Of a stretch of DNA of 64,000 nucleotides, positions 45,518 through 56,000 are shown piece after piece (position 1 is the stretch's first letter; each line of letters starts with the position of its first letter). Source of the stretch: Paraburkholderia terricola. GTDB lineage: Bacteria; Pseudomonadota; Gammaproteobacteria; Burkholderiales; Burkholderiaceae. The stretch is taken from contig NZ_FRAB01000041.1 in the NCBI RefSeq assembly GCF_900142195.1, positions 1 through 64,000 on the forward strand, written 5' to 3'. The notes under the pieces were generated by a model. It had not been told where the DNA came from. It worked only from the letters and a program-made list of their open reading frames with translations, and searched no databases. Position numbers and translations under genes: made by a program.

Positions 45518-45769
45518 GATGGATTCGGCGGTTTGATTTGGCGGGTTTGGCGGTTTTGCCTCCGACCGGGGTCTCGCGGTGCCAAGGTACGGCGGGCACG
45601 TAAGCCACGGCAGGGTAACCGCCGGATTGTACCAAAATGGCGACGCCCGGCCGGCGCCCGCGGGCAGTGCGCTGCTCGGCCGCAGCGCGAGGCGGACCGT
45701 GGCCCGGTCCGCTCGCCTCCGTGTTAATCCCTAGCGATCGGTGCTTGCGATTCCGGCTTGAATCGTCCA

Positions 45770-45791
45770 AAAATGTAATCGATTACATTTT
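45770..45791. promoter_or_regulatory. perfect 22-bp palindromic LacI-type operator
   Basis: Each half reads AAAATGTAATC, joined at a central CG, with no mismatch over 11 bp. CG-centred palindromes are the usual sites of LacI/GalR regulators. It lies 14 bp before the regulator start codon, so binding would block the regulator and the operon behind it. Confidence 0.85.
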
Positions 45792-45805
45792 CGAGGGCAT
45801 TCAAC

Positions 45806-46864
45806 TTGTCCAGATCGTCGTCCAGGACGGATTCCACCTCCGCGTCCAGCGTGCGTCCGCCGCGCGCGGCCGAAGGCGTCTCGATTGCCGGCGTCGCCGA
45901 GCAGGCGGGCGTATCGGTGGCGACGGTCTCGCGCGTGCTGAACGGCCACGAGAACGTGCGGCCCGCGACCCGCGATAAGGTGCTGGCGGCGATCGACGCC
46001 AGCGGCTACCGCGTCAACGAACTCGCGCGCAATCTGCGCACCGCCGAAAGCCGCCTGCTGCTGACGATGGTGCCCGACTTCGGCAATCCGTTTTACGCCG
46101 AGATCGTGCGCGGCATCGACAGCGTCGCGCGTCAGCACGGCTACTTCATGCTGCTCTGCGACACCGGCGCCGATCCGGGCCGCGAGCGCAGCTACTTCGA
46201 TCTGTTGCAACGCCGCCGCGCGGACGGCGCGATCTGCCTCGACCCGGCGACGATCCAGCAGGCGCTCGGCGAGGCGTCCAGCGCGCTGCCGTGGGTCGCG
46301 TGCTGCGAGTTCGATCCGTCGGTGGGCGTGCCCTACGTGGGCATCGACAACTACCGCGCGGCCGGCGACGCCGTGCGGCATCTGCTCGCGCGCGGCCATC
46401 GGCGCATCGGGCTCATCAATTCCGACGTGGACTATCTCTACGCACGGCAGCGTCAGCAAGGCTATCTCGACGCGTTGACCGAAGCCGGCATCGCGCCGGA
46501 CGAACGCTGGCGCATGAACCTGAACAGCCTCGACTACCAAGCGGGCGCGTCGGCGGCGGCCACCCTGGCCCAGCAGCCGCAAGCGCCGAGCGCTATCTTC
46601 GCGGTCTCCGATACGCTGGCGATCGGCGTGATCCACGGCTTGCGCAGCGTCGGCAAGCGCGTGCCCGACGACATCGCGGTGGTCGGCTTCGACGACATTT
46701 CGCTCGCCGCGCAAATCGATCCGCCGCTCACCACGATCGCGCAACCCATGCGCGAACTCGGCGAAACCGCCGCGCGCCTGCTGCTGCAACGGCTCGCGAA
46801 TCCATTGGCGAACGTGCCGGGCGTGCTGCTGCCGCATCGGCTCGTGATTCGCGGGAGCGCGTGA
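45806..46864 (+). CDS. LacI-family transcriptional regulator of the sugar operon
   Basis: A 352-residue repressor. A 24-residue Ser/Arg-rich start precedes the helix-turn-helix and hinge (VSIAGVAEQAGVSVATVSRV, then the NGHENVRPATRDKVL helix). The ribose-binding-protein-like sensor domain follows (TMVPDFGNPFYAEIVRGI through FAVSDTLAIGVIHGLRSVG). The start codon is TTG at 45806. The downstream ATPase gene starts 3 bp after its stop, so regulator and transporter are one operon and autoregulated through the palindrome at 45770. Confidence 0.93.
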   Translation: MSRSSSRTDSTSASSVRPPRAAEGVSIAGVAEQAGVSVATVSRVLNGHENVRPATRDKVLAAIDASGYRVNELARNLRTAESRLLLTMVPDFGNPFYAEIVRGIDSVARQHGYFMLLCDTGADPGRERSYFDLLQRRRADGAICLDPATIQQALGEASSALPWVACCEFDPSVGVPYVGIDNYRAAGDAVRHLLARGHRRIGLINSDVDYLYARQRQQGYLDALTEAGIAPDERWRMNLNSLDYQAGASAAATLAQQPQAPSAIFAVSDTLAIGVIHGLRSVGKRVPDDIAVVGFDDISLAAQIDPPLTTIAQPMRELGETAARLLLQRLANPLANVPGVLLPHRLVIRGSA

Positions 46865-46867
46865 ATC

Positions 46868-48355
46868 ATGAGCCTCGCCGTTCGTTTCGACGACATCCGT
46901 AAAGACTTCGGCCCGGTGCGTGTACTGCACGGCGTGAGTTTCGAGCTGACGCCGGGGCGCATCTACGGTCTGCTCGGCGAGAACGGCGCAGGCAAATCGA
47001 CGCTGATGAAAATTCTCGCCGGCTATGAAACGGCGACCTCGGGCAGCTTGCTGATCGACGGCCACGCGCAGCGGTTCATCGGCTCGCGCGAGGCGCAAGC
47101 GCAAGGCATCGTGCTGATTCACCAGGAGTTCAATCTCGCCGAGCACCTGACCATCGCGCAGAACATGTACCTCGGTCACGAGAAGAAACGCGGCTGGTTC
47201 GTCGACGACGCCGCGATGCGTGCCGAGGCGACGCGTTATCTCGCGCAAGTGGGTCTGGAGAAAGCGCCCGACACCAAAGTGCGCGAATTGATCGTCGCGG
47301 AAAAGCAGATGGTGGAGATCGCCAAGGCGCTCTCGCGGCGCGCGCGTTTGCTCATCATGGACGAGCCGACCGCCACGCTCACGCCTTCCGAAACCGAACG
47401 GCTCTTCACGCTGATGGCGAAGCTCAAGGCCGACGGCGTGACCATCATCTACATCTCGCACAAGCTCGACGAAGTGGAGCGCATCACCGACGAAGTGATC
47501 GTGATGCGCGACGGCCGCTTCGTCGCGCGCGGCGCCACGGCGGGGCTCGCGCGGCAGCAGATGGCGAACCTGATGGTGGGGCGCGACGTGTCCGACATGT
47601 TCCCCGACAAGCTCACCGTCTCAGCCGATGCGCCGATCGCGCTGCGAGTGCAAGGACTCACGGTGCCGGAGTGGGTGGACGACCTGAGCTTCGACGTGCG
47701 CGCCGGCGAAGTGCTGGGCTTTGCGGGCCTCGTCGGCGCGGGCCGCACCGAGGCGTTCGAAGCGATCATCGGTTTGCGCAAGCGCACGGCGGGCCGCATC
47801 GAAATCGCCGGCCGCCGCGCCGATCTGTCAAGCCCGCGCGACGCGATGCGCCACGGCCTCACGTATCTCAGCGAGGACCGCAAGGGCAAGGGCCTGCACG
47901 TGAACCTGAGCTTGCAGGACAACGTCACGTTGATGACGCTCGAACGTTACGCGCATCCGCTGCTCGATCTGAAGGCGGGCCGCGCGGCGTTGACGAAAGC
48001 CGTGAGCGAATTCGGCATTCGCACCGGCGACCTGTCGAGCCGCGCGCGCATGCTCTCCGGCGGCAATCAGCAGAAGCTCGCACTCGCCAAGTTCCTGCAG
48101 CCGGACCCGAACGTGATCGTGCTCGACGAGCCGACGCGCGGCGTCGATGTCGGCGCGAAACGCGACATCTATTTCCTGATTCATCGTCTCGCCGCGCAAG
48201 GCCGCGCGGTGATCGTCATTTCATCCGAACTGATCGAGCTGATCGGCTTGTGCCACCGCGTCGCCGTGATGCGCGCGGGGCGTCTGCAAGCCACGCTCAC
48301 GCTCGAACATCTGACCGAAGAGGAGTTGATCGCCCATGCGACCGGCACCCACTGA
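46868..48355 (+). CDS. sugar ABC transporter ATP-binding protein (RbsA type)
   Basis: A 495-residue ATPase with two nucleotide-binding halves. The first has Walker A GENGAGKST, LSRRARLLIMDEPTATLTPS and SHKLDEV. The second has the degenerate P-loop GLVGAGRTEAFEAI usual in RbsA/MglA/XylG, then LSGGNQQKLALAKFL and VLDEPTRGVDVG. It energises uptake of a pentose or hexose type sugar. It overlaps the permease gene by 20 bp. Confidence 0.95.
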   Translation: MSLAVRFDDIRKDFGPVRVLHGVSFELTPGRIYGLLGENGAGKSTLMKILAGYETATSGSLLIDGHAQRFIGSREAQAQGIVLIHQEFNLAEHLTIAQNMYLGHEKKRGWFVDDAAMRAEATRYLAQVGLEKAPDTKVRELIVAEKQMVEIAKALSRRARLLIMDEPTATLTPSETERLFTLMAKLKADGVTIIYISHKLDEVERITDEVIVMRDGRFVARGATAGLARQQMANLMVGRDVSDMFPDKLTVSADAPIALRVQGLTVPEWVDDLSFDVRAGEVLGFAGLVGAGRTEAFEAIIGLRKRTAGRIEIAGRRADLSSPRDAMRHGLTYLSEDRKGKGLHVNLSLQDNVTLMTLERYAHPLLDLKAGRAALTKAVSEFGIRTGDLSSRARMLSGGNQQKLALAKFLQPDPNVIVLDEPTRGVDVGAKRDIYFLIHRLAAQGRAVIVISSELIELIGLCHRVAVMRAGRLQATLTLEHLTEEELIAHATGTH

Positions 48356-49349
48356 AGCCGTGCAATCCGGGCGCGCGCTGCGCTTCGCGCATCGACTGTA
48401 CGCACTCGGGCCGCTGGCCGGGTTGATCGCGCTGTGCATCGTCGGCACGCTGCTCAACCGCGATTTCGCGACGCTCGACAACATGATGAACGTGCTCACG
48501 CGCACGTCGTTCATCGGCATCATCGCGGTCGGCATGACCTTCGTGATCATTTCGGGCGGCATCGATCTGTCGGTCGGCTCGATGGCCGCGCTGATCGCGG
48601 GCAGCATGATCTGGCTGATGAACGCGCTCGCCGCGGGCCTCGGCGGCCATACCTTCGCGCCGCTCGCGATCGTCACGCTCGGCATCGTATTCGCGCTGCT
48701 GCTCGGCGGGTTGTTCGGCTGCGCGCATGGGCTGCTGATCACGAAAGGACGGATCGAGCCGTTCATCGTCACGCTGGGAACGCTGGGTATTTTTCGCGCG
48801 GTGCTCACCTGGCTCGCCGACGGCGGCGCGTTGACGCTCGACAACTCGCTCTCCGATCTGTACGGGCCGGTGTATTACGCGAGCCTGTTCGGCGTGCCGG
48901 TGCCGATCTGGGTGTTCCTCGTGGTGGCGGCGGGCGGCGCGCTGATTCTCAATCGGACCGCGTTCGGCCGGCACGTGCAGGCGATCGGTTCGAACGAACA
49001 GGTCGCGCGCTATGCGGCGATTCGCGTCGATACGGTGAAGATCGTTACCTACGTGCTGCTCGGCATTTGCGTCGGCGTCGCCACGGTGCTCTACGTGCCG
49101 CGGCTCGGTTCGGCCACGCCGACCACGGGCCTGCTATGGGAACTCGAGGCGATCGCCTCGGTGGTGGTCGGCGGCACGGCGTTGAAGGGCGGCGAGGGAC
49201 GTGTGGTCGGCACGGTGATCGGCGCGGTCCTGCTGTCGGTGATCGCGAACATTCTGAATCTGACCAGCATCATCAGCGTGTATCTGAACGCGGCGGTGCA
49301 GGGCGTGGTGATTATCTTCGTCGCGTTCGTGCAGCGCGGACGGCGGTAG
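48336..49349 (+). CDS. sugar ABC transporter permease (RbsC type)
   Basis: A 337-residue permease with about ten membrane segments: GVGMTFVIISGGIDLSVGSM-like text near residues 60-85 (read as GIIAVGMTFVIISGGIDLS), ITKGRIEPFIVTLGTLGIFR, GSNEQVARYAAIRVDTVKI and EAIASVVVGGTALKGGEG. These are signatures of ribose/xylose/inositol permeases. It partners the RbsA-type ATPase and the binding protein on either side. Confidence 0.94.
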   Translation: MRPAPTEAVQSGRALRFAHRLYALGPLAGLIALCIVGTLLNRDFATLDNMMNVLTRTSFIGIIAVGMTFVIISGGIDLSVGSMAALIAGSMIWLMNALAAGLGGHTFAPLAIVTLGIVFALLLGGLFGCAHGLLITKGRIEPFIVTLGTLGIFRAVLTWLADGGALTLDNSLSDLYGPVYYASLFGVPVPIWVFLVVAAGGALILNRTAFGRHVQAIGSNEQVARYAAIRVDTVKIVTYVLLGICVGVATVLYVPRLGSATPTTGLLWELEAIASVVVGGTALKGGEGRVVGTVIGAVLLSVIANILNLTSIISVYLNAAVQGVVIIFVAFVQRGRR

Positions 49350-49427
49350 TCGTGGTGGCTTCAGCGTGACATACAGGCATATTCCAGAACCGGGGCGCAC
49401 GAACGCCTCAATATAGGAGACACAACC

Positions 49428-50405
49428 ATGAAGCGGATCATTCGAGCGGTCGGCGCCGGCATGCTGGCGTTGGGAGTACTGGGTACGGCGGGCGTGGCCG
49501 GTATCGGCACGGCGCGCGCCGCGGAAAAAGTCACGCTGGGCGTCGCGATTCCGACGGCCGATCATGGCTTCACGGGCGGCATCGTCTGGTGGGCGAACAA
49601 GGCGAAAGCCGATCTGGAGAAAATGCATCCCGATCTGAAAGTGATCGTGAAAACCGCGGCCGGCTCGCCGGAACAGGCGAACCAGTTGCAGGACCTCGTG
49701 ACGGTGAACAAGATCAACGCGCTGGTGATTTTCCCGTTCGAATCGGCCTCGCTCACGCAGCCGGTCGCGCAGGTGAAGAAGAAGGGCATCTACGTGACGG
49801 TGGTGGACCGTGGCTTGACCGACAAGAGCGCGCAGGACGCCTACGTCGCCGGCGACAACACCGCGTTCGGCAGAATCCCCGCGGAATATCTGGCGAAAGC
49901 GCTCGACGGCAAGGGCGACATCGTCGCGCTGCGCGGCATTCCGACGACGCTCGACAACGAGCGCTGGGCCGCGTTCACCGGCGTGCTGAAGGCCTATCCG
50001 AACATCAAGATCCTCGATGCCAAGTACGCGAACTGGAATCGCGACGACGCGTTCAAGGTGATGCAGGATTACCTCACGCGCTTCAAGCACATCGACGCGG
50101 TGTGGGCCGCCGACGACGACATGGCCGTCGGCGTGATCAAGGCGATCGATCAGGCGAGGCGCAGCGACATCAAGATCGTGTTCGGCGGCGCGGGCTCGAA
50201 GGGCATGGTGAAGAACGTGATGGACGGCGCGCCGCTGATCAAGGCCGATGTGTCGTATTCGCCGAAGTTCATCTACGACGCGATCAAGCTCACCGCCGAA
50301 GCGCGGCTCAAGGGCGAGAAGCTGCCGGCCACCACCATCATTCCATCGGTGCTGATCACGAAGGAAAACGCGCAACAGTTCTACTTCCCCGACTCGCCGT
50401 TCTGA
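49428..50405 (+). CDS. sugar ABC transporter substrate-binding protein (RbsB type)
   Basis: A 325-residue periplasmic protein. The signal peptide is at residues 1-31 (cut near ARAA), followed by VTLGVAIPTADHGFTGGIVW, AGSPEQANQLQDLV, VYVTVVDRGLTD-like text and the DNTAFGRIPAEYLAKAL hinge. Trp residues in the first strand-loop (GIVWWANKA) suggest a carbohydrate ligand. It belongs to the ribose/inositol/xylose group; the precise sugar cannot be read. Confidence 0.93.
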   Translation: MKRIIRAVGAGMLALGVLGTAGVAGIGTARAAEKVTLGVAIPTADHGFTGGIVWWANKAKADLEKMHPDLKVIVKTAAGSPEQANQLQDLVTVNKINALVIFPFESASLTQPVAQVKKKGIYVTVVDRGLTDKSAQDAYVAGDNTAFGRIPAEYLAKALDGKGDIVALRGIPTTLDNERWAAFTGVLKAYPNIKILDAKYANWNRDDAFKVMQDYLTRFKHIDAVWAADDDMAVGVIKAIDQARRSDIKIVFGGAGSKGMVKNVMDGAPLIKADVSYSPKFIYDAIKLTAEARLKGEKLPATTIIPSVLITKENAQQFYFPDSPF

Positions 50406-50439
50406 GCGGCGAGCGCGTCGAAGTGTGAGGAACCAGACA

Positions 50440-51492
50440 ATGAAAACCATCCAGGGCCCGGCGATCTTTCTGGCTCAGTTCATGGGCGACGAAGTGCCCT
50501 TCGACAGTCTCGCGCATCTGGCGGGATGGGCCGCCAGTCTCGGCTTCAAGGGCATTCAGGTGCCGTGCGACGCGCGCCTGATCGATCTCGAACAGGCGGC
50601 GGCGAGTCAGACGTATTGCGACGAACTGCGCGAGACCGCTGAAAACGCGGGCGTGACGATCACCGAATTGTCGACGCATCTGCAAGGGCAACTGGTCGCG
50701 GTGCATCCCGCTTACGACGCGTTATTCGACGGCTTCGCCGCGGAACATGTGCGCGGCAATCCCGCCGCGCGCACGCAGTGGGCCGTCGAGCAGATGAAGC
50801 TCGCGGCGCAGGCGTCGCGGCGCCTGGGCTTGAACACGCACGTGTCGTTTTCGGGCGCGCTGGCGTGGCCGTATCTGTATCCCTGGCCGCAGCGTCCGGC
50901 AGGCTTGATCGAAGCCGCGTTCGACGAACTCGCGCGCCGCTGGTCGCCGATTCTCGATGCGTTCGACGCAGCCGGCGTCGACGTCTGCTATGAACTGCAT
51001 CCGGGCGAGGACCTGCACGACGGCATCACGTTCGAGCGCTTTCTCGACGCCGTGAAGCAACACCCGCGCGCCAACATTCTCTACGACCCGAGCCATTTCG
51101 TTCTGCAGCAACTGGATTACCTGGCGTTCATCGACATCTATCACGAGCGCATCAAGGCGTTTCATGTGAAGGACGCGGAGTTTCGCCCGAACGGCAAGCA
51201 GGGCGTGTATGGCGGATACAGCGGCTGGGTCGAGCGCGCGGGCCGCTTCAGATCGCTCGGCGACGGCCAGATCGATTTCGGCGCGATCTTCTCGAAGATG
51301 GCGCAATACGATTTTCCGGGCTGGGCGGTGCTCGAGTGGGAGTGCGCGCTGAAGCATCCCCACGACGGCGCGCGTGAAGGCGCGGAGTTCATCCGGCGGC
51401 ACATCATCCGCGTGGCCGAGCATGCCTTCGACGACTTCGCGGGCAGCGGCGTGGATGCGGCGCAATTGAAGCGCGTGCTCGGCATCCGCTAG
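50440..51492 (+). CDS. sugar phosphate isomerase/epimerase (TIM barrel, AP endonuclease 2 family)
   Basis: A 350-residue xylose-isomerase-like TIM barrel. Metal-site segments are visible: CYELHPGEDLHDG (Glu and His), NILYDPSHFVLQ (Asp, His), IKAFHVKDAEFRPNG (His, Lys, Asp) and AVLEWECALKH (Glu). The family does isomerisation, epimerisation or dehydration of sugars and inositols, or hydrolysis of 3-keto-glycosides. The start at 50440 follows GTGAGGAACC; a GTG-like start 15 bp earlier is possible. Its partner oxidoreductase follows. Confidence 0.88.
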   Translation: MKTIQGPAIFLAQFMGDEVPFDSLAHLAGWAASLGFKGIQVPCDARLIDLEQAAASQTYCDELRETAENAGVTITELSTHLQGQLVAVHPAYDALFDGFAAEHVRGNPAARTQWAVEQMKLAAQASRRLGLNTHVSFSGALAWPYLYPWPQRPAGLIEAAFDELARRWSPILDAFDAAGVDVCYELHPGEDLHDGITFERFLDAVKQHPRANILYDPSHFVLQQLDYLAFIDIYHERIKAFHVKDAEFRPNGKQGVYGGYSGWVERAGRFRSLGDGQIDFGAIFSKMAQYDFPGWAVLEWECALKHPHDGAREGAEFIRRHIIRVAEHAFDDFAGSGVDAAQLKRVLGIR

Positions 51493-51533
51493 CGATTCAA
51501 CCGGACTGCAAGCGATCACCAGGAGCGGGAGCG

Positions 51534-52685
51534 ATGCCATATAGAAGGCTCAGGTTGGGCATGGTCGGCGGCGGGCAGGGCGCGTTTATCGGCGCGGTGC
51601 ATCGGATCGCGGCGCGGCTCGATGACCGGTTCGAACTGGTCGCCGGCGCGTTGTCGTCCGATCCGCGGCGCGCGCAAGCAAGCGCCGCCGAGGCCGGGAT
51701 CGCGCGCAGCTATGCGGACTGGAACGAGATGGCGCGCGCCGAAGCCGCGCGCGACGACGGGATCGACGCCGTCGCGATCGTCACGCCGAATCACCTGCAT
51801 GCGCCGGTTGCAACGGCTTTTCTCGAAGCGGGCATCCACGTGGTGTGCGACAAGCCGCTGGCGATTTCGCTGGCCGAAGGCGAGGCGTTGGCGAGGCTCG
51901 CTCGCGAGAAGAACAAGCTGTTCGCATTGACGCATACGTATTCCGGTTATCCGCTCGTGCGTCACGCGCGCGAACTGATCGAACGCGGCGAACTGGGCGA
52001 ACTGCGCGTCGTGCAAGTGGAATACGCGCAGGACTGGTTGGCCGAGCCGATAGAAACGAGCGGGGCGAACAAGCAGGCCGGCTGGCGCACGGACCCCGCG
52101 TTGGCGGGGCCGGCCGGCTGTCTCGGCGATATCGGCACGCATGCGTATCATCTCGCCGCGTTCGTCACCGGCATGACGCCCTCCGCGTTATCCGCCGAAT
52201 TGCATACCTTCGTGCCCGGACGCCGCATCGACGATCACGTGCAGGCGATGCTGCGCTATTCGAACGGCGCACGCGGCATGCTGTGGGCGAGCCAGGTGGC
52301 GAGCGGCGCGGAAAATGCGTTGCGCCTGCGCGTGTATGGAACGAAGGCGAGCCTCGTCTTCGATCAGGAGCACCCCAACGCATTGTGGTTCACGCCCCTC
52401 GGCGGTTCCGCTGAGCGCCTGACGCGAGCGCGCGTGACCAGCGCGATCGCGGCGCACGCGACACGCGTGCCGCCGGGGCATCCCGAAGGTTATCTGGAAG
52501 CGTTCGCGCAGTTGTACAAGGACGCGGCGTTACAGATCGAAGCGTTGGACGAAGGCCGCCCGCTGCCTGCTGAAAGCCTGCTGCTGACGACGGTGGAAGA
52601 TGGCGTGGCCGGCTTGCGTTTCATCGACGCGGTGCTGGCAAGCAGTGCGGCGGATGGGCAGTGGCGCGAAATCGGCGCAACTTGA
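51534..52685 (+). CDS. Gfo/Idh/MocA-family NAD(P)-dependent oxidoreductase
   Basis: A 383-residue enzyme. The Rossmann motif is RLGMVGGGQGAFIGAVHR. The catalytic-Lys motif HVVCDKPLAISLAEG (EKP type, here CDKP) is present, and GGWRTDPA-like text (AGWRTDPALAG) is followed by CLGDIGTHAYHLAAFV with the conserved Asp and His. It oxidises or reduces a sugar or inositol hydroxyl. AGGAGCGG precedes the ATG. As the last gene of the LacI operon it probably works in sequence with the TIM-barrel protein on the imported sugar. Confidence 0.92.
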   Translation: MPYRRLRLGMVGGGQGAFIGAVHRIAARLDDRFELVAGALSSDPRRAQASAAEAGIARSYADWNEMARAEAARDDGIDAVAIVTPNHLHAPVATAFLEAGIHVVCDKPLAISLAEGEALARLAREKNKLFALTHTYSGYPLVRHARELIERGELGELRVVQVEYAQDWLAEPIETSGANKQAGWRTDPALAGPAGCLGDIGTHAYHLAAFVTGMTPSALSAELHTFVPGRRIDDHVQAMLRYSNGARGMLWASQVASGAENALRLRVYGTKASLVFDQEHPNALWFTPLGGSAERLTRARVTSAIAAHATRVPPGHPEGYLEAFAQLYKDAALQIEALDEGRPLPAESLLLTTVEDGVAGLRFIDAVLASSAADGQWREIGAT

Positions 52686-52734
52686 AAGAGACGGAGCGGC
52701 CGGTCGCGAAGTGTTGAAACTATCGCCTCGCCGT

Positions 52735-52995
52735 TCAACCGCCCTTGCTTTTCTTGATCTGCTCTTCGAACGCGATATCGAGCTTGCTGGCCTTGCGCGG
52801 TTTGGGTGGACCGTAAGCGTCGACGAATTTGACGAAGTCGTCGAGCGTGAGCGGATCGGAGACTTTCTTGTCAGCGCCGCCCGATTTGTCGACCAGATAG
52901 AACAGGCCGCCCGACAGGCTGATCGCGGCGAACCGCGGATTGCCGCTGCGCGTTTTCAACCGTTCGACAGCGTGGATGGCTCGAGTGGTGCGCAT
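52735..52995 (-). CDS. small conserved-looking hypothetical protein
   Basis: An 86-residue protein, MRTTRAIHAVERLKTRSGNP at the start, then an FAAISLSGGLFYLVDKSGG strand-rich part, a charged segment with LTLDDFVKFVDAYGPP, and a Lys-rich end. No family is recognised. It is convergent with the oxidoreductase gene (49-bp gap) and lies downstream of the region before the RND genes on the same strand as them. Codon use looks native. Confidence 0.6.
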   Translation of the reverse strand: MRTTRAIHAVERLKTRSGNPRFAAISLSGGLFYLVDKSGGADKKVSDPLTLDDFVKFVDAYGPPKPRKASKLDIAFEEQIKKSKGG

Positions 52996-53082
52996 GATGG
53001 GGGACCGTTGATCGGGGAAAGACCACTACTTTAACAATTTCGCGCGGGCGGGGCGGGGGCCCCACGTCATCGCTTCACCGCT

Positions 53083-56000
53083 TCATCGCTTCACCGCGGC
53101 TTGCAGCTTGCGGCGGAATTTACGCCGCAACCAATCCGCCCAATCCTCCAGCACCGTATAGACCACCGGCACCACCACCAGCGTCAAGATCGACGACGTA
53201 ATCACCCCGCCGATCACGGTCTGCCCGAGCGGCCCGCGTTGCTCGCCGCCTTCGCCGAGCGCGGCGGCGAGCGGCAGCATGCCGAAGATCATCGCCAGCG
53301 TGGTCATCAGAATCGGCCGCAGACGCACGCGCGCCGCTTCGAGCAGCGCCTCGCGCCGCTCCATCTTGCGGCCCTTGCCCGATGCGTCGAGCAGCGTGCC
53401 GCGCCGCGCCTGATTGGCGAAGTCCACCAGCAGGATCGCGTTCTTGGTGACGAGCCCCATCAACATCACGAAGCCGATGATCGAGAACATGTTCAGCGTG
53501 CTGCCGAACAGCAGCAGCGCGATCAACACCCCGATCAGCGTGAGCGGCAGCGACGCCATGATCGCGAGCGGCTGCGCGAAGCTCGCGAACTGCGACGCGA
53601 GAATCATATAGATGAAGATCACCGCGAGCGCCAACGCCTCCACCGCATACACGAACGACTCGTTCATGCTCTTGGTCGAGCCTTCGAAACGGTAGTGATA
53701 GCCCGCCGGCAGATGCATCGCGTCGAGCGTCCTCGCAATGTCCGAAGCGACGTCGCCGGGCGAGCGGCCGTTCACGTTCGCCGACAGCATCACCTCGCGT
53801 TGCAGGTCGCGCCGGTTCAACACATCCGGGCCGGTCGTCGTGACGATGTCCGCGATCTGCCGCAGCGGCACCAGCACCGGCGCGCCGTTGGCGTCGGTGC
53901 GGTTGGTGGCGATCATCAGCTTCGCGAGATCGTCCACATCCTGGCGGTGCGCGCGCGGCAGGCGCACGCTCACGTCGTAGTCCTGGTCGTCGGGCGCGCG
54001 CCAGGTGCTGATCGCGTCGCCGGAGAGCAGCGGCCGCAATGCGGTGCCGATGTCGGCCACGCCCACGCCGAGGTCGGACGCCAGTTCGCGCTTCACGTTG
54101 ATCGCGACGATCGGCTTGTCCGCCTTCAGGCTCGAATCGAGGTCGACCAGCCCGGCGATCTTCGCCATTCGCGCCTGGGCCGCTTCGGAAAGCCGGCGCA
54201 GTTCATCGATGTTCTCGCCCTGCAAACTCAACTGGATCGCCTTCGTGCTGCCCGCGCCGTCCGGCACGCCGATCTCGGTGACCGATACGCCCGCCACCGA
54301 GGCGAGCCGCGCGCGAAACACCTGGTTCAATTCGACCATGCCGCGCGTGCGCTCGCGCCGCTCCTTGAGCCGCACGGTGATGAGCGCGGTGTTCTTGCCC
54401 TGCGTGTTGCCGGAGTTGACCGTCGCGTAGGTGAAGCGCACTTCGGGATAGGCGGCGAGAATCGCCTGCACCTGTTTGACTTTCTCCGAGGTGGCTTCGA
54501 GCGAGGTGCCCACCGGCGTGTTCAAGCCGATCTGCGTTTCGGAGAAGTCCGCATTCGGCACGAACTCGGTGCCGACGAACGGCACCAGAAACAGGCTGCC
54601 GAAAAACGTCGCCGCGGCCACGATCAGCGTGAGCGCGCGATGTCTGAGCGACCAGCCGAGCAGGCGTTGATAGAAGGTCGTGAGTTGATCGATCCGCGAG
54701 TCGAACAGGTGCAGGCAACGCTCGATGAAGCGGCCATAGCGGTAGCCTTTGCGGCCCGTGTCCGCGTCGTGCAGATCGGGGTCCGGCCAGATCGACGAGA
54801 GCATCGGATCGAGCGTGAACGACACGAACATCGAGATCAGCACGGCGGCGGCCACCGTGATGCCGAACTGATGGAAGAAGCGGCCGATGATGCCGCCCAT
54901 GAAGCCCACCGGCAAAAACACCGCGACGATCGAAAAGGTGGTGGCCAGCACGGCGAGCGCGATTTCCTTGGTGCCGTCGAGCGCGGCCGTGCGATGGTCC
55001 GCGCCGAGCTGCACGTGGCGCACGATGTTTTCGCGCACCACGATCGCGTCGTCGATCAACAGGCCCACGCACAGCGATAGCGCCATCAGCGTGATCACGT
55101 TGATCGTGAAGCCGCATGCGTACATCACCGCGAAGGTGCCGATCAGCGCGATCGGCAGCGTGAGGCCGGTAATCACCGTGCTGCGCCACGAGCCGAGGAA
55201 CAGGAACACGATCAGCACCGTGAGCAACGCGCCTTCGAGCAAGGTGCGCTTCACTTCGTTCACGCTTTCCTCGATGTTGATCGACGAGTCGTCGGTGATG
55301 CTGAGCTTCACGCCCGGCGGCAATTGCGGCTGCAGGCGCGCGACTTCCGCGCCCACGCCCTGCGCGACCTCCACCGTGTTCTCGCCCTGCGCCTTGACGA
55401 CCGACAGGAACAACGCGCGCTGCCCGTTGAGCAGACCCATGCTGTCCGGTTCCTGCTGACCGTCGACCACGTCGGCGACCTGATCGAGCGTGACCGGCTG
55501 CGTGGCGGACGACGCCGTTGGAATCGCCGACTGCGCGCCGCGCCGCGCGACGATGATCCGCTTGAAGTCGTCCGGCTTCTCGAAGCGGCCCTTGACCTGC
55601 ACCGTCTGCTCGACCTGGCTCGACGTGAGCGGCCCGGCGGGAATCTCCTGATTCTCGTTCTGCACCGCGCGGATCACCTGATCGACGCCGATCGAGAGCG
55701 CCTGCAGCTTCTGCGGATTCACGTCGATCCGCACTTGCCGCTTGACGCCGCCCACCAGCGACACCGAGCCGACGCCGCGCACGGTTTCGAGCCGCTTCCT
55801 CACGATCTGATCGGCGACGGTGGTGAGCTCGCGCGTGGAGAGCGACGCGCCCGGCGCGTTCGATACGGCCACCGTGACGATCGGCATATCCGCCGGGTCG
55901 TAGCGCAATACGCGCGGCTCCTTCACGCCGTCGCGCAGATCGGGGCGGATCAGCGCGATCTTGTCGCGCACGTCCTGCGCGGCCTGCACCGCGTCCACCG

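Noticed and set aside
53035..53100. CGCTTCACCGCTTCATCG repeats at the end of the RND pump gene
   Set aside because: Two or three short imperfect repeats overlapping the stop codon; ordinary slippage with no further structure.
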